NCBI RefSeq assembly: GCF_008931805.1
Contig: NZ_CP044399.1
Span: 2,232,001 to 2,296,000, forward strand
Length of the DNA stretch: 64,000 nucleotides
Source: Moritella marina ATCC 15381
GTDB taxonomy: Bacteria > Pseudomonadota > Gammaproteobacteria > Enterobacterales > Moritellaceae
Direction of reading: 5' to 3'
Shown: piece by piece, positions 1 to 8,827 of the stretch
Layout of the letters: each line of letters opens with the position of its first letter
How positions within the stretch are numbered: position 1 is the stretch's first letter
Position numbers and translations under genes: made by a program
Notes under the pieces: model-generated
What the model was told of the DNA's origin: nothing
Databases searched by the model: none
The model's input: the letters and a program-made list of their open reading frames with translations, nothing else

Positions 1-46
1 AACTACTCGCTAAAGCTCGCATTTTCCGCTGAGCAAGGCGTTAGGC
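1..46 (+). mobile_element. right end of an integron attC site
   Basis: The sequence GTTAGGC at 40-46, preceded by CAAGGC, matches the 3' core (R') of gammaproteobacterial integron attC sites. The left part of this attC lies outside the window. It marks the boundary between an unseen upstream cassette and the DUF2971 cassette at 64-684. The integrase and attI should therefore lie to the left. Confidence 0.7.
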
Positions 47-63
47 GAAAGAGGTAAATTTAA

Positions 64-684
64 TTGCTGTGTTACTATTTTACAGGCTCGAAGTACGGGC
101 TCGATAACCTGAAGAAGAAACGACTTAAAGTTTCTAATTTGAATAATTTAAATGACCCATTTGAAATGCTTTGTGTGGAAACAGCAGATAAAAAGGTCAA
201 GTCTAAGCTGACATTTGCTAAAGACGCAGTTGCTCAAAACTTCGGTATTCTGTGCTTTAGTGGCAATTGGACAAATCCAGTTCAATGGGGGCATTATGCA
301 GAAAACCATAGTGGTTTATGCTTGGTTTTTGATATTCACGAGGAATGTCTTCGAGAAATTACTTATGTTCCAACAAGGCTTAGCCCACGAGACATAGATC
401 TCGACACCGAGGAGGCGGCTTTTACGCTTATGACGACTAAGTTTAAACACTGGCATTACGAACAAGAGCATCGTTCTATCCTGTGGTTAAGTGGTCTTGA
501 TAAAGAGAGTGAGCTGTATTTCAGAGCCTTTGATGACAATTTAAAGATCAAACAAGTAATTATCGGTGTTAATTCAAAACTGAAAAAATCTGACATAGTT
601 AAAATTGTACCGAGAGATGTAGAGGTATTTCATGCAAAACTGCATGACACCGAATTTAAAGTGACAAGGGATCGGACAAAGTAA
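64..684 (+). CDS. DUF2971 family protein, integron cassette gene
   Basis: A 206-residue soluble protein with no signal peptide or membrane segment. The start YYFTGS, the NLNDPFEM segment near residues 29-36 and the FGILCFS...WGHYAENHSGLCLVFD block near 80-110 are hallmarks of DUF2971. That family has no established biochemical role and is often found in integron cassettes and other accessory DNA. The gene fills almost all the space between the attC core at 40-46 and the next attC core at 689-695, as a single-gene cassette does. No promoter is visible, so it probably depends on upstream array transcription. The family call is firm; the function is unknown. Confidence 0.85.
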   Translation: MLCYYFTGSKYGLDNLKKKRLKVSNLNNLNDPFEMLCVETADKKVKSKLTFAKDAVAQNFGILCFSGNWTNPVQWGHYAENHSGLCLVFDIHEECLREITYVPTRLSPRDIDLDTEEAAFTLMTTKFKHWHYEQEHRSILWLSGLDKESELYFRAFDDNLKIKQVIIGVNSKLKKSDIVKIVPRDVEVFHAKLHDTEFKVTRDRTK

Positions 685-688
685 TTTC

Positions 689-807
689 GCCTAACAAACG
701 CTTCAAGACTGATTCGCAACGCGTAGCGTTTTTACTATGCGTCGGGTAAAGTGTTTACGGTGAAATGCAGCAGGTTGTGTATAGCTTTGCTCACCACTAA
801 AGCGAGC
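689..807 (+). mobile_element. integron attC site with a lost right end
   Basis: The site starts with the core GCCTAAC at 689-695, five bases after the DUF2971 stop codon. The following stretch (CAAACGCTTCAAGACTGATT, then CGCAACGCG) resembles Vibrio-type attC repeats. The expected closing core GTTAGGC is absent: similarity seems to stop around 807 and no GTTAGGC occurs downstream. This suggests the distal end of the array has been truncated. The homology is from memory of attC consensus sequences, not from an alignment. Confidence 0.65.
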
Positions 808-844
808 ATCAGTTCTTATTAAATCAGAGGCCGTAGGTAAAAAT

Positions 845-1060
845 ATGTTTTCTAATTTGATGGATGATAATCCGCTTTCGCAAAAAATACTGTCGCTACT
901 CAAGGTATCTTCCAAAACAAGTGATGCTGGCGAGTTCTACTTCGAGATACTCAATGAGTATCTTAAAAGCCTAGAACGGCAAGAGGGAGATTTTTGTAAA
1001 GGATTTTCGGGGGAAATGCTCTTAAATATTCACTTAAAACTCTTAATTTTACAAAATTAG
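845..1060 (+). CDS. hypothetical 71-residue protein next to the attC remnant
   Basis: A short ORF starting 38 bases after the attC remnant, with a weak AGGT ribosome-binding sequence about eight bases before the ATG. The predicted protein is mostly helical and has no recognised domain. It ends in a hydrophobic LKLLILQN tail. It could be the last cassette gene, the 5' part of a gene cut when the attC was truncated, or non-coding. I do not recognise it. Confidence 0.3.
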   Translation: MFSNLMDDNPLSQKILSLLKVSSKTSDAGEFYFEILNEYLKSLERQEGDFCKGFSGEMLLNIHLKLLILQN

Positions 1061-1216
1061 TTTTTTTTGTAATGAAACTTAGGTAACGTGAAGCACCTCA
1101 AGCCAATTAAAACCTGACTTTTCACTCATTAACTGACTTGAACTGGCTTTTTTAGTCCATATAATAGAGTTTCAAAGATAAGGTCTACCCTGAAGAATAA
1201 CAAGGAGACTCACCTA

Positions 1217-1247
1217 AGCCAAATCCAGTAACGGGCTGGATTTGGCT
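1217..1247. terminator. perfect 12-bp hairpin after the integron remnant
   Basis: AGCCAAATCCAG (1217-1228) and CTGGATTTGGCT (1236-1247) form a 12-bp perfect stem with a 7-base loop. No T run follows on either strand, so it may be a Rho-independent terminator of weak form or another structured element. Confidence 0.45.
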
Positions 1248-1387
1248 AGTATTCTACGGTAAATAATAAATAATATAAAACACATATGTAAACCAATGAT
1301 ATTTAGTGTAAAGACCCAGTTTCAACATTGACTTGAAGTATCATTAAAATTACAATCCGCTCGAATTAATCAAGCAAAGGAAATAAC

Positions 1388-1423
1388 ATGGAAAGCGATC
1401 ATTGTAGGAGAGCCTATATATAG
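1388..1423 (+). CDS. possible 11-codon ORF upstream of mgtE
   Basis: ATG to TAG encoding MESDHCRRAYI, preceded by AAAGGA with a six-base spacing, which is a good ribosome-binding site. It may be a leader peptide, the start of a decayed gene, or chance. It lies 478 bases before mgtE and 299 bases before the second short ORF at 1722. Confidence 0.2.
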   Translation: MESDHCRRAYI

Positions 1424-1527
1424 ATGTTGGATACTAAATAATAAAATACCCCGCCTCTATTTGTACCTCTCTCATTATATAAAACGTCCATAATCTAGAA
1501 TACCCATCATGATTAGACGTATTTAAC

Positions 1528-1573
1528 GCATTATAAATAATGCCTCGTGACGATTTTTTAATCGCTATCGTCA
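1528..1573 (+). promoter_or_regulatory. two tandem hairpins in the mgtE upstream region
   Basis: The first hairpin is GCATTAT, two loop bases, ATAATGC (1528-1543). The second is TGACGAT (1548-1554) with ATCGTCA (1567-1573) and a 12-base loop. Together they suggest a folded leader RNA if transcription of mgtE begins this far upstream. The transcription start is not known. Confidence 0.3.
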
Positions 1574-1721
1574 GTGCTAATAATATTATATTTAATAATC
1601 AACTGGATTTACACATCGGCTACATTGTAATAATAAACGATTATTACTCGTATCATCACAGCTAAATTAAGTCATTGATAAATAATATTTTAATGTAATA
1701 TATTGATAAATAGGAAAGTAA

Positions 1722-1775
1722 ATGGAAATCGACATTCCTCCTAGTCTACTACCGTTCCAGCAATGCGATGTGTAG
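1722..1775 (+). CDS. candidate Mg2+-sensing leader peptide upstream of mgtE
   Basis: A 17-codon ORF, MEIDIPPSLLPFQQCDV, with AGGA six bases before its ATG. It ends 125 bases before mgtE. Its length and its acidic start followed by prolines resemble MgtL, the 17-residue leader that controls mgtA in enterobacteria, whose Glu/Pro/Asp-rich start destabilises the ribosome when Mg2+ is low. The codons for Pro6-Pro7 contain TCCTCC (1736-1741), which is complementary to the mgtE Shine-Dalgarno GGAGGA (1889-1894). The ORF and the complementarity are seen directly; the regulatory role is inferred. Confidence 0.45.
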   Translation: MEIDIPPSLLPFQQCDV

Positions 1776-1900
1776 TGGTATGTGTATTTATATTTGATAC
1801 GTTTAATTAAGCACAAATAAAATCACAATAAAAACATTCCCGTCATCGCTGTTATTCACATTATAAAAATATTAAATCCTATTATATTGGAGGACTAATC

Positions 1901-3169
1901 ATGTCCAATAATACAGCGCTAATAAACAATGAAAACACATTAACATTAAATAATGATATCAATCACCCTTTTGAATTATGGGACAATGAAACTAAACATA
2001 CGTTAATTTCGTTTTTAACAAATCATTCAATCGAGGAATTACGTCATTGGTTTAGTAATAAAACCTTAAATCAATACTATCAAATAAAGAAATTAGCATT
2101 AGATAATATTGATTTAAAAAAGCTATTACCCGCTTGGTTACTTGCCGATATCGAGTTATTAGCAACGACCACTAGTCCTGTATTTTCGATGATATCACCA
2201 GGACTCCCGCTACTGCTAAGTCATACTATGTCAGTTGCAGAGGCCGTAAAGCACATAAAATCCTTAAACACAGATCTCGATGCTAAAGCGGCAATGATCG
2301 TTGATCAGTATGGACGTTATTATGCTCTACTGGAATTGCACACACTACTTCAGCATGATGAAGAGCTGTTATTAGCAGATATCGCATTACAAATTGAACC
2401 TTGCCATGTTGGTGAAGATCAAGAATATGCCGTCAGCCAACTACACATTGCCAATTCAGAATACCTACCCATTGTCGATATACGCGGGCACCCAGTTGGC
2501 TTATTTCAATGGCAACAAGCCTCGCAAGTGATGCAAGCTGAACAGACGGAAGATGTCAATTTACAGATGGGGATTCAAAGTACCCTAGACGAACCAAGTT
2601 ATCTTGATATGTCGGTGGTGGACCATGTACGTAAACGAATAATCTGGGTTTTAGGCTTGGCGGCTATCGGCATTTTTTCCGGCATGATCATTCAAAGTTA
2701 TGATGATGCGATCGCGGCATTAACAATACTCGCTTTATACATGCCTATGATTGCAGACACGGGGGGTAACGCAGGAAGTCAATCAGCTACCGTGATCGTG
2801 CGAGCGTTAGCATTGGGTGAGTTAAAAATTAAACACTGGCTAGCCGTTGTCTGGAAGGAGTTACAAATCGCTAGTCTGATCGGTTTAACATTAGCTGCCG
2901 CGTCTTTCCTCAAAGTCGGATTTCTATCAAGTAGCGCGGTATTACCGGGAAGTATCACCTTAACATTATTAGGTTCTGCGATTGCATTAGCCTTGTTTCT
3001 TCAAGTGCTTACAGCGACGGTTATTGGTGCCACTTTACCTTTAATCGCTAAATCCTGTCGATTAGATCCAGCCGTTGTAGCGAGTCCCGCTATCACGACC
3101 TTTGTTGATATTACTGGGTTACTCATTTATTTCTATATCACCACGACATTACTGGGTATTGCCTCTTAA
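1901..3169 (+). CDS. mgtE: MgtE-type magnesium transporter
   Basis: A 422-residue MgtE/SLC41-like Mg2+ channel of the inner membrane. Residues 1-90 form the helical N domain and about 100-230 the CBS-pair region that senses intracellular Mg2+ in this family. About five membrane helices start near residue 246. The family signature MPMIADTGGNAGSQ begins at residue 281 and the conserved DPAVVASPAITTFVDITG segment lies at 389-406. The start has an excellent GGAGGA site six bases upstream. The gene stands alone and is followed 65 bases later by apbE. A structured leader with short ORFs precedes it, so Mg2+-dependent control is plausible. Confidence 0.93.
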   Translation: MSNNTALINNENTLTLNNDINHPFELWDNETKHTLISFLTNHSIEELRHWFSNKTLNQYYQIKKLALDNIDLKKLLPAWLLADIELLATTTSPVFSMISPGLPLLLSHTMSVAEAVKHIKSLNTDLDAKAAMIVDQYGRYYALLELHTLLQHDEELLLADIALQIEPCHVGEDQEYAVSQLHIANSEYLPIVDIRGHPVGLFQWQQASQVMQAEQTEDVNLQMGIQSTLDEPSYLDMSVVDHVRKRIIWVLGLAAIGIFSGMIIQSYDDAIAALTILALYMPMIADTGGNAGSQSATVIVRALALGELKIKHWLAVVWKELQIASLIGLTLAAASFLKVGFLSSSAVLPGSITLTLLGSAIALALFLQVLTATVIGATLPLIAKSCRLDPAVVASPAITTFVDITGLLIYFYITTTLLGIAS

Positions 3170-3234
3170 TCACCTAAATTCAGTCATCTGGATTTAATCA
3201 TCACATTATCGCACAGTAAAATTAGAGTATATAA

Positions 3235-4317
3235 ATGTTATATTTCAAAATTATAAATACAAAGATGCAATGCATACACTCAGTGCACCTTAAATTAACA
3301 CTGCAGTGGATAACGGCCATTACAATGAGTATTTTAATGCTTGGCTGCTCGGAACCACAGCGAACCAATAGCACTTTTAAAGGTCAAACTATGGGTACAT
3401 TTTATGACATAAAGGTAGCTCACTTCCCATTAACGACAAGTAAACAGTCTTCCATTCATGCTGAAATAGATCGACGCCTAGAGCAAATTAACGAGCAAAT
3501 GTCGACTTATCGCCCGCACTCCGAGTTATCGCGCTTTAATCTAAGCCCTGCTATTAATCACTTTCCAGTATCAAAAGATACAGCGAAGGTAGTGGCAGAG
3601 TCTATTCGAATACACGAGATAACATCCGGTGCATTCGATATCACACTTGGCCCTCTCGTTAATTTATGGGGCTTCGGCCCCGCTGATGTGCCACAACAAA
3701 AACCAACAGCAAAAATGATTGAAACAACACTATCACGCGTTGGTATTCAGCATCTGAATTACACTAAAAAGACGTTAAGTAAAAATATAGATGGTCTTTA
3801 TGTTGATTTATCTGGGATAGCAAAGGGCTATGGTGCTGATGTGATCGCTGAGTATTTAGAGTCGTTAGGCATTAAAAACTATATTGTTGGTCTTGGTGGC
3901 GATTTACGCGCTAAAGGCATTAATGGGAATAATTTAGCGTGGCAAATTGCGATTGAAAAAGCATCGACTTCTGCGCATTCAGTGCAACATGTTATCAGTG
4001 TGGGAACTAACGCCATCGTCACATCAGGTAGCTATCGTAATTATTATGACCTAAATGATGAACGTTTTTCTCATACTATAGATCCAATAACAGGGCTACC
4101 AGCACAACATAATTTGGTTTCCGTGACAGTTATCCACCCTTCTGCGATGACTGCAGATGGCTTTGCGACTGCATTTATGGCGATGGGCGAAGAACAGGCT
4201 ATGGCGTTGGCAAAGCAACAAGGGTTAGCGGTGTACATGATCTACAAGTCTGGTGATTCGTTTCAAGAAATGTTTACGGAAGAATTTGCCCCCTTCTTTC
4301 AACGAGACCTGCAGTAA
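3235..4317 (+). CDS. apbE: FAD:protein FMN transferase lipoprotein ApbE
   Basis: ApbE attaches FMN to threonines of target flavoproteins such as NqrB, NqrC and RnfG, using FAD and Mg2+. The protein has a lipobox LMLGC with the lipidated Cys at residue 38 of this reading. It also has GPLVNLWGFGP, the VDLSGIAKGYGAD segment, GLGGDLRAKG and the C-terminal TADGFATAFMAMG motif typical of the family. The start is uncertain: ATG codons at 3235, 3265 and 3325 are all in frame and none has a strong ribosome-binding site. No nqr or rnf operon is adjacent, so the target is not shown by context. Confidence 0.92.
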   Translation: MLYFKIINTKMQCIHSVHLKLTLQWITAITMSILMLGCSEPQRTNSTFKGQTMGTFYDIKVAHFPLTTSKQSSIHAEIDRRLEQINEQMSTYRPHSELSRFNLSPAINHFPVSKDTAKVVAESIRIHEITSGAFDITLGPLVNLWGFGPADVPQQKPTAKMIETTLSRVGIQHLNYTKKTLSKNIDGLYVDLSGIAKGYGADVIAEYLESLGIKNYIVGLGGDLRAKGINGNNLAWQIAIEKASTSAHSVQHVISVGTNAIVTSGSYRNYYDLNDERFSHTIDPITGLPAQHNLVSVTVIHPSAMTADGFATAFMAMGEEQAMALAKQQGLAVYMIYKSGDSFQEMFTEEFAPFFQRDLQ

Positions 4318-4354
4318 CTAGGCATTTTTATTAAACATTTCGTTATTAAACACT

Positions 4355-4384
4355 AAAGCGCGTTCAATGGATTGAGCGCGCTTT
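4355..4384. terminator. bidirectional terminator between apbE and satP-like gene
   Basis: A 14-bp stem (4355-4368 with 4371-4384, one G-T pair, two-base loop) flanked by A and T runs. It lies between convergent genes and can serve both strands. Confidence 0.85.
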
Positions 4385-4429
4385 TATCATATTCATTATA
4401 TAGTGTACTTACTGCTTAATCAGCTATGA

Positions 4430-4993
4430 CTAAAAAACAGGTTTACCCACAGGTAATACTTCACGACCATATTCGCCATTCAGGATTTGCGCCATGCTGA
4501 AGTACATCGCACTTAAACCACAGAAAATACCAACATAACCCGCAATAACACCGATAGCAGCACTGCCGCTAAAGTCACGAACAGCAAGTAAGAAGAACAA
4601 TGCCGTTAGTGAAGCAAATACGATCTGTTTTGCACGTGGATAACGTAATGAACCAATGAATAAGCCAGCAGTAAATAGACCCCATAAAAGCAGGTACCAA
4701 CCCATAAATCCAGCAGGACTCGCTGCAACACCCATTTTCGGCATCAAGATCAAACCAACTAATGTTAACCAGAAAAAGCCATACGAGATGAACGCTGTCG
4801 TGCCAAACGTATCATTACGTTTGTAACACAATATACCCGCAATAATTTGGCTAATACCACCGTAAAAAATACCCATCGCAAGTATCATAGAATCCATTGG
4901 GAAAAATCCCGCATTATGGATATTTAATAACACGGTAGTCATACCGAAGCCCATTAGGCCCAGTGGTGCTGGATTAGCTAGTTGTGTAGACAT
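4430..4993 (-). CDS. satP: SatP/YaaH-type acetate/succinate transporter
   Basis: A 187-residue, six-helix inner-membrane protein of the GPR1/FUN34/YaaH family (AceTr). The family signature [11 protein letters not shown] is at residues 7-17. Glycine-rich helices follow, including a [12 protein letters not shown] segment near residues 43-54 that is also typical. In E. coli SatP is a proton symporter for acetate and succinate. The gene is monocistronic, converges with apbE, and has over 500 bases of AT-rich DNA upstream. The family is clear; the substrate is inferred from characterised members. Confidence 0.88.
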   Translation of the reverse strand: MSTQLANPAPLGLMGFGMTTVLLNIHNAGFFPMDSMILAMGIFYGGISQIIAGILCYKRNDTFGTTAFISYGFFWLTLVGLILMPKMGVAASPAGFMGWYLLLWGLFTAGLFIGSLRYPRAKQIVFASLTALFFLLAVRDFSGSAAIGVIAGYVGIFCGLSAMYFSMAQILNGEYGREVLPVGKPVF

Positions 4994-5515
4994 TAATAAT
5001 AAAACCTGTCGGATATAAAGAGGCGGCGATTGTAGGTTAATAATTCTAAGGTGGCAATTACAAACAGTTTAAAAATCCAACTAATTAACATTTTTAGTTA
5101 CTTAAATATCGCTATTAATCTATATAAACAAATTAAATATCACGCCTTACATTAATAAATGAATCATATTTAAAATAAAAATTGCACTTTAAACGCATGT
5201 TTATAATGACTATATTGTTTTTATCATGTCGGGATTCAGGCTGGGATTAACGTGTTTATTGAGAAGTAATTACATGGGGATAATTAATTTAAATTTAGTT
5301 ATTCTCATTATTCATAATAAATAGTCTAATATATCAATAAATTATATACACGTGTTTTTATATTGCTATGAATATAACAATGGTTTTATTATAACTTAAT
5401 AATATATTAATTTTTAATTAGGGGATTGGGGAATTAAGGGGTTACTTGTGGATGTAAGTAACTGAGCGTGAGTCATCACTCACACTCATAGCTACCGTAT
5501 TACTGTATTACTATA
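4994..5515. other. AT-rich spacer upstream of the satP-like gene
   Basis: A 522-base stretch with strong A+T bias and no ORF of convincing size. It should contain the promoter of the satP-like gene. I see no distinct operator, RNA gene or repeat in it. Confidence 0.5.
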
Positions 5516-5956
5516 TTACCATTCGCCAACGTTTTGCATTGAAGCCCATGGTTCTTGGGGTGTTAGTCTGTCACCTTTTTGCAGTAATTCGATAGAAATA
5601 CCGTCTGGGGAGCGAATAAATGCCATGTATCCATCACGCGGTGGACGATTAATTATCACACCAGCAGCCTGTAATTCTGCACATGTTGTATAGATATCGT
5701 CAACTTCATAAGCAAGATGACCGAAGTTTCGTCCACCTTCATATGCTTCTTCATCCCAATTATAGGTAAGTTCAAGTGTTGGTCGAGAAGTTTGTTTAGC
5801 TTGTTCAGCATCAGCAGGAGCTGCTAAGAAGATAAGAGAAAAGCGCGCGGCTTCATAGTCATTACGTTTAACTTCAATCAAACCAAGTTTATTACAGTAA
5901 AAATCTAAAGAAGCTTCTAAGTTTTTGACACGAACCATAGTATGTAAAAATTGCAT
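5516..5956 (-). CDS. gloA: glyoxalase I family metalloprotein (GloA-like)
   Basis: A 146-residue vicinal-oxygen-chelate protein. The four metal ligands of lactoylglutathione lyase are present as His5, Glu62, His80 and Glu123, and LELTYNW and FGHLAYEV surround two of them as in E. coli GloA. GloA isomerises the hemithioacetal of methylglyoxal and glutathione to S-lactoylglutathione in the cytosol. The insertion around residues 46-58 (PADAEQAKQTSRP) and the C-terminal tail after residue 130 differ from E. coli GloA, so this may be a paralogue. It sits beside motY and rnt, an arrangement I recall from Vibrio genomes. Confidence 0.85.
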   Translation of the reverse strand: MQFLHTMVRVKNLEASLDFYCNKLGLIEVKRNDYEAARFSLIFLAAPADAEQAKQTSRPTLELTYNWDEEAYEGGRNFGHLAYEVDDIYTTCAELQAAGVIINRPPRDGYMAFIRSPDGISIELLQKGDRLTPQEPWASMQNVGEW

Positions 5957-5983
5957 AACACGTCCTATTACAACTGGGTGATA

Positions 5984-6865
5984 TTAAAGAGTCGGTTGAC
6001 CCAATGATATCACAACACGTTGATTTTTTTGTCGCTCAATAACATTACTGTTTGACGCTATTTGGCTTTTCTCACCATAACTATTGGTTTTTATTTCGAG
6101 GTTTTCAAAACCGTTAGCTAAGAAGTACTGCTTGATGTTCTCTGCGCGTAATGAAGAAGTTTCTAAGTTTTGTAGTTCATCACCATAACTCGCGGTATAG
6201 CTGTCTACAACAACGACATTAATATCAGGGCTGTATTGTAAGAATTCACTAATCATCGCTAAACGTTGCTGACTTTGCTGTGTTAATTCATCACTTGATG
6301 CATTGAAATCAAGTACTGAATAAGCAATATCATCTAAGCTATAAGGTAATAGGTTACTCACACACTCTAAAAATTCTTGATATTTATTTTGAAAGTTCAC
6401 TGAAGATAAACCAACACTGATAAATTCACCGCCGCGATACCAATCCCGGAAATAAAATGTTGGGTAGTCACCAGAATCTAATGCATCCAGCATACGCCAA
6501 GCTGGTTGCTCACTCACATAGCCTGAAAATTGGCGATACAGTTTAACATCAGCCAGATCTTTCGCTGCACTGCCTGGTTTCCAACTTGGTGGCACCGAAC
6601 GTAACGAAGCCATTTCAGCTTGTGCAGGTAAACGCTTCATGTCTAATTCAAAGTTAAGGTTAATTAACTTCGATGCTCGACTGGTGAAGATGGCTTGACC
6701 ATAACGAGGAATATCATGCTCCAGACTGCATTGTACGGGCGTAGAACGACTATTTTCCCATTGAGAAAACTCGTAATTAGCCGCATAATTTTTCATGCTA
6801 GCTGAAGCACTTGTTGAACCGACAGCAACAAGTGAAGCAATTATAAAATGTTGACAGTTATTCAT
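5984..6865 (-). CDS. motY: MotY, sodium-type flagellar motor T-ring protein
   Basis: A 293-residue periplasmic protein that matches Vibrio MotY over its whole length. It has a signal peptide of about 22 residues. The N-terminal stator-association domain carries FTSRASKLINLNFEL and VPPSWKPG. The C-terminal OmpA-like peptidoglycan-binding domain begins near SVLDFNASSDEL and ends QRVVISLG. MotY forms the T ring that recruits PomA/PomB stators, so this points to an Na+-driven polar flagellum. I prefer the ATG at 6865, which has AGGA 11 bases upstream, over an in-frame TTG nine bases earlier. No other flagellar gene is nearby, as in Vibrio. Confidence 0.93.
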   Translation of the reverse strand: MNNCQHFIIASLVAVGSTSASASMKNYAANYEFSQWENSRSTPVQCSLEHDIPRYGQAIFTSRASKLINLNFELDMKRLPAQAEMASLRSVPPSWKPGSAAKDLADVKLYRQFSGYVSEQPAWRMLDALDSGDYPTFYFRDWYRGGEFISVGLSSVNFQNKYQEFLECVSNLLPYSLDDIAYSVLDFNASSDELTQQSQQRLAMISEFLQYSPDINVVVVDSYTASYGDELQNLETSSLRAENIKQYFLANGFENLEIKTNSYGEKSQIASNSNVIERQKNQRVVISLGQPTL

Positions 6866-7147
6866 ACGGTTCAAAATCCTGTTTGTTCGAAGCTTATATT
6901 AACTTATCGGTATTGAGCTAAATAACTTGAGTCTCTTTTCTCAAAAAATTAAAAAAACTTCAAAATACCAAATAAGGTAAAGACCCTCTAAATAACATTC
7001 CCTGTTGATTATCCCGACAACTAATAGTCAATTATTAAAAACTAACACTCAATTCGCAAAAACTAACCCGATATTCGTAAAGTTGATTAGAGGAGATACG
7101 ATTATTATGGCATAATCCCAACCAAGTCAACACTAATAAATGATCAC

Positions 7148-7852
7148 ATGACCACAACTGAAAAATCAGCTTTTAGCCAACGATTCCGTGGCTACTTCCC
7201 TGTTGTTATCGATATTGAAACAGCGGGATTTAATGCACAAACAGATGCTATGTTAGAGATCGCCGCTTCTATTCTTGAGATGGATGAAGATGGTTATCTT
7301 AAAATTTCGCATACCCTACACTTTAACGTTGAACCATTTGAGGGCGCTAACTTAGAACAAGCAGCCTTAGATTTTACCGGTATCGACCCAACGAACCCAT
7401 TACGTGGTGCAGTACCAGAACGCGATGCAATCACAGAGATCTATAAAGCAGTTCGTAAAGGCTTAAAAGAGACCGGTTGTCATCGTGCGATCATGGTTGC
7501 ACACAATGCTGCTTTCGATCATGGCTTTTTAAGCGCTGCATCGAGTCGTGAAAAGATTAAACGTAATCCTTTCCACCCCTTTGCGACCTTTGATACCACG
7601 ACACTAGCTGGTTTAGCTGTTGGCCAAACAGTACTTGCTAAAGCATGTATGGCTGCCGGTATCCCGTTTGATCATAAACAAGCGCATTCCGCTAAATATG
7701 ATACCGAGCAAACAGCAAAGTTATTCTGCTATATAGTCAACAAATGGAAAGATATGGGTGGTTGGCCACTTGTAGTCCCTGAAGACCAAGTTAAAGAAGA
7801 GACTGAAGCTGTTAGTGACAGTATGCTAAGCACTGACATTGAAACAGAATAA
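7148..7852 (+). CDS. rnt: ribonuclease T
   Basis: A 234-residue DEDDh 3'-5' exonuclease. Exo I is [10 protein letters not shown] with Asp22 and Glu24, Exo II is [11 protein letters not shown], and Exo III has His180 and Asp185 in HSAKYD. RNase T trims tRNA-CCA ends and matures 5S and 23S rRNA 3' ends as a homodimer in the cytosol. The protein is slightly longer than the E. coli enzyme because of an acidic tail after residue 210. It is divergent from motY. Confidence 0.95.
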   Translation: MTTTEKSAFSQRFRGYFPVVIDIETAGFNAQTDAMLEIAASILEMDEDGYLKISHTLHFNVEPFEGANLEQAALDFTGIDPTNPLRGAVPERDAITEIYKAVRKGLKETGCHRAIMVAHNAAFDHGFLSAASSREKIKRNPFHPFATFDTTTLAGLAVGQTVLAKACMAAGIPFDHKQAHSAKYDTEQTAKLFCYIVNKWKDMGGWPLVVPEDQVKEETEAVSDSMLSTDIETE

Positions 7853-7972
7853 GTAATTATGCCCCTGCGTAATGAACAATATAGTGGTTATAACCTTGAG
7901 TTAAGCACGACTTGAGTTAAGCACTAAGTTCTGACGCGTAAAGGGGCAAAAAACGCATAATGTAAAAACCAG

Positions 7973-8458
7973 TTAAAACTTACCTTCCACACCAATTGTC
8001 GTCGTATCAGTCTCACTTTCATAATGAAAGTGCAATACAGTTGCACCATAGCTTAAACCTGCCAAGCAACCTAGCATATTTGCAGCCATATCATTTTTAT
8101 CGAACTTATTGCCTTCTTGACTGCCATCATAAGTCTCTTTCAACGCACCAACTGTAAAACCGACTAACATCGTTTGCCACCAACTTTCGGTATACATCAT
8201 AGTAGCCCCGCAGATAACGGTCTCGGCAATAAAATGCTTCTGCTTATCATCATCCACACTTTCTGCGCGTACAGATAAAGACGAAAATAGCGTGGTGATG
8301 AGTATTGCATTGCGACAGCCGCGATATAATAGATAGGAATTTAAGGTCAATGGAGAGCGACAAAAATCTTTAATATAAGAAATAAAATAAGTGCTCGTGT
8401 ATGTTTTTTTGAGCCCACTATTTATTTCGTCACTATTTATTTTAGCTAAATGAATCAT
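7973..8458 (-). CDS. YfiM-like small membrane-associated protein
   Basis: A 161-residue protein of unknown function. After a hydrophobic stretch near residues 45-65 it has DKQKHF, GALKETYDG and FDKNDMAANMLGCLAG. This spacing resembles E. coli YfiM and DUF2279-type proteins (DKxxHF ... KExxD ... D.A.....G). Two glycine-rich hydrophobic stretches may be membrane helices. The true start may lie downstream of the ATG used here, because the first 40 residues are not signal-like. The resemblance is by motif only and no role is known. Confidence 0.55.
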   Translation of the reverse strand: MIHLAKINSDEINSGLKKTYTSTYFISYIKDFCRSPLTLNSYLLYRGCRNAILITTLFSSLSVRAESVDDDKQKHFIAETVICGATMMYTESWWQTMLVGFTVGALKETYDGSQEGNKFDKNDMAANMLGCLAGLSYGATVLHFHYESETDTTTIGVEGKF

Positions 8459-8827
8459 GAGTTTATAAGCGCCATAACGAATCTAGCAAGGTAGCCGAAG
8501 TAAACTCAAACTGAATAGAGACTTAACACCATCAATTAAGGCTTAAATGCTAAATTAAGTTAATATAAAGCATCCATGCGCCATGTTTGATCACAGGTCA
8601 GAATAAAACACCAAGTTATTAACGCAATGCTAGCAGTCAAAGTGCAATCTGCAACAAGTTTTCAGTTCGTTATGAAGCACCAAATTGTTAATATCATGAA
8701 GCTCAAGCTTAAATTATTCATTATATCTATATAAATACCCATAAATAGACGCAAAATTCACTTATCTTATTCACTATAGTTTTATATACTACGATTAATG
8801 AAATTATTAACATTGGAAAGTAGATAA
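8459..8827. other. intergenic region between divergent genes
   Basis: A 369-base region between the YfiM-like gene and the antiporter gene, both of which start here. It must hold both promoters. I see no strong palindrome or RNA structure. Confidence 0.5.

Larger units (their letters stand above)
1061..1721. other. long non-coding stretch upstream of mgtE
   Basis: An AT-rich region between the integron remnant and the mgtE leader ORF. It holds a strong hairpin at 1217-1247, a short ORF at 1388-1423, and two tandem hairpins at 1528-1543 and 1548-1573. I see no gene of normal size and no match to the Mg2+-sensing M-box consensus as I remember it. Confidence 0.5.

Noticed and set aside
703-915. 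Minus-strand 70-codon ORF over the attC remnant
   Set aside because: It overlaps the attC structure, which has open frames because of its palindromic nature. No start signal is seen.
1061-1900. M-box magnesium riboswitch ahead of mgtE
   Set aside because: The conserved M-box helices and core sequence were not seen. Short ORFs and simple hairpins are present instead.
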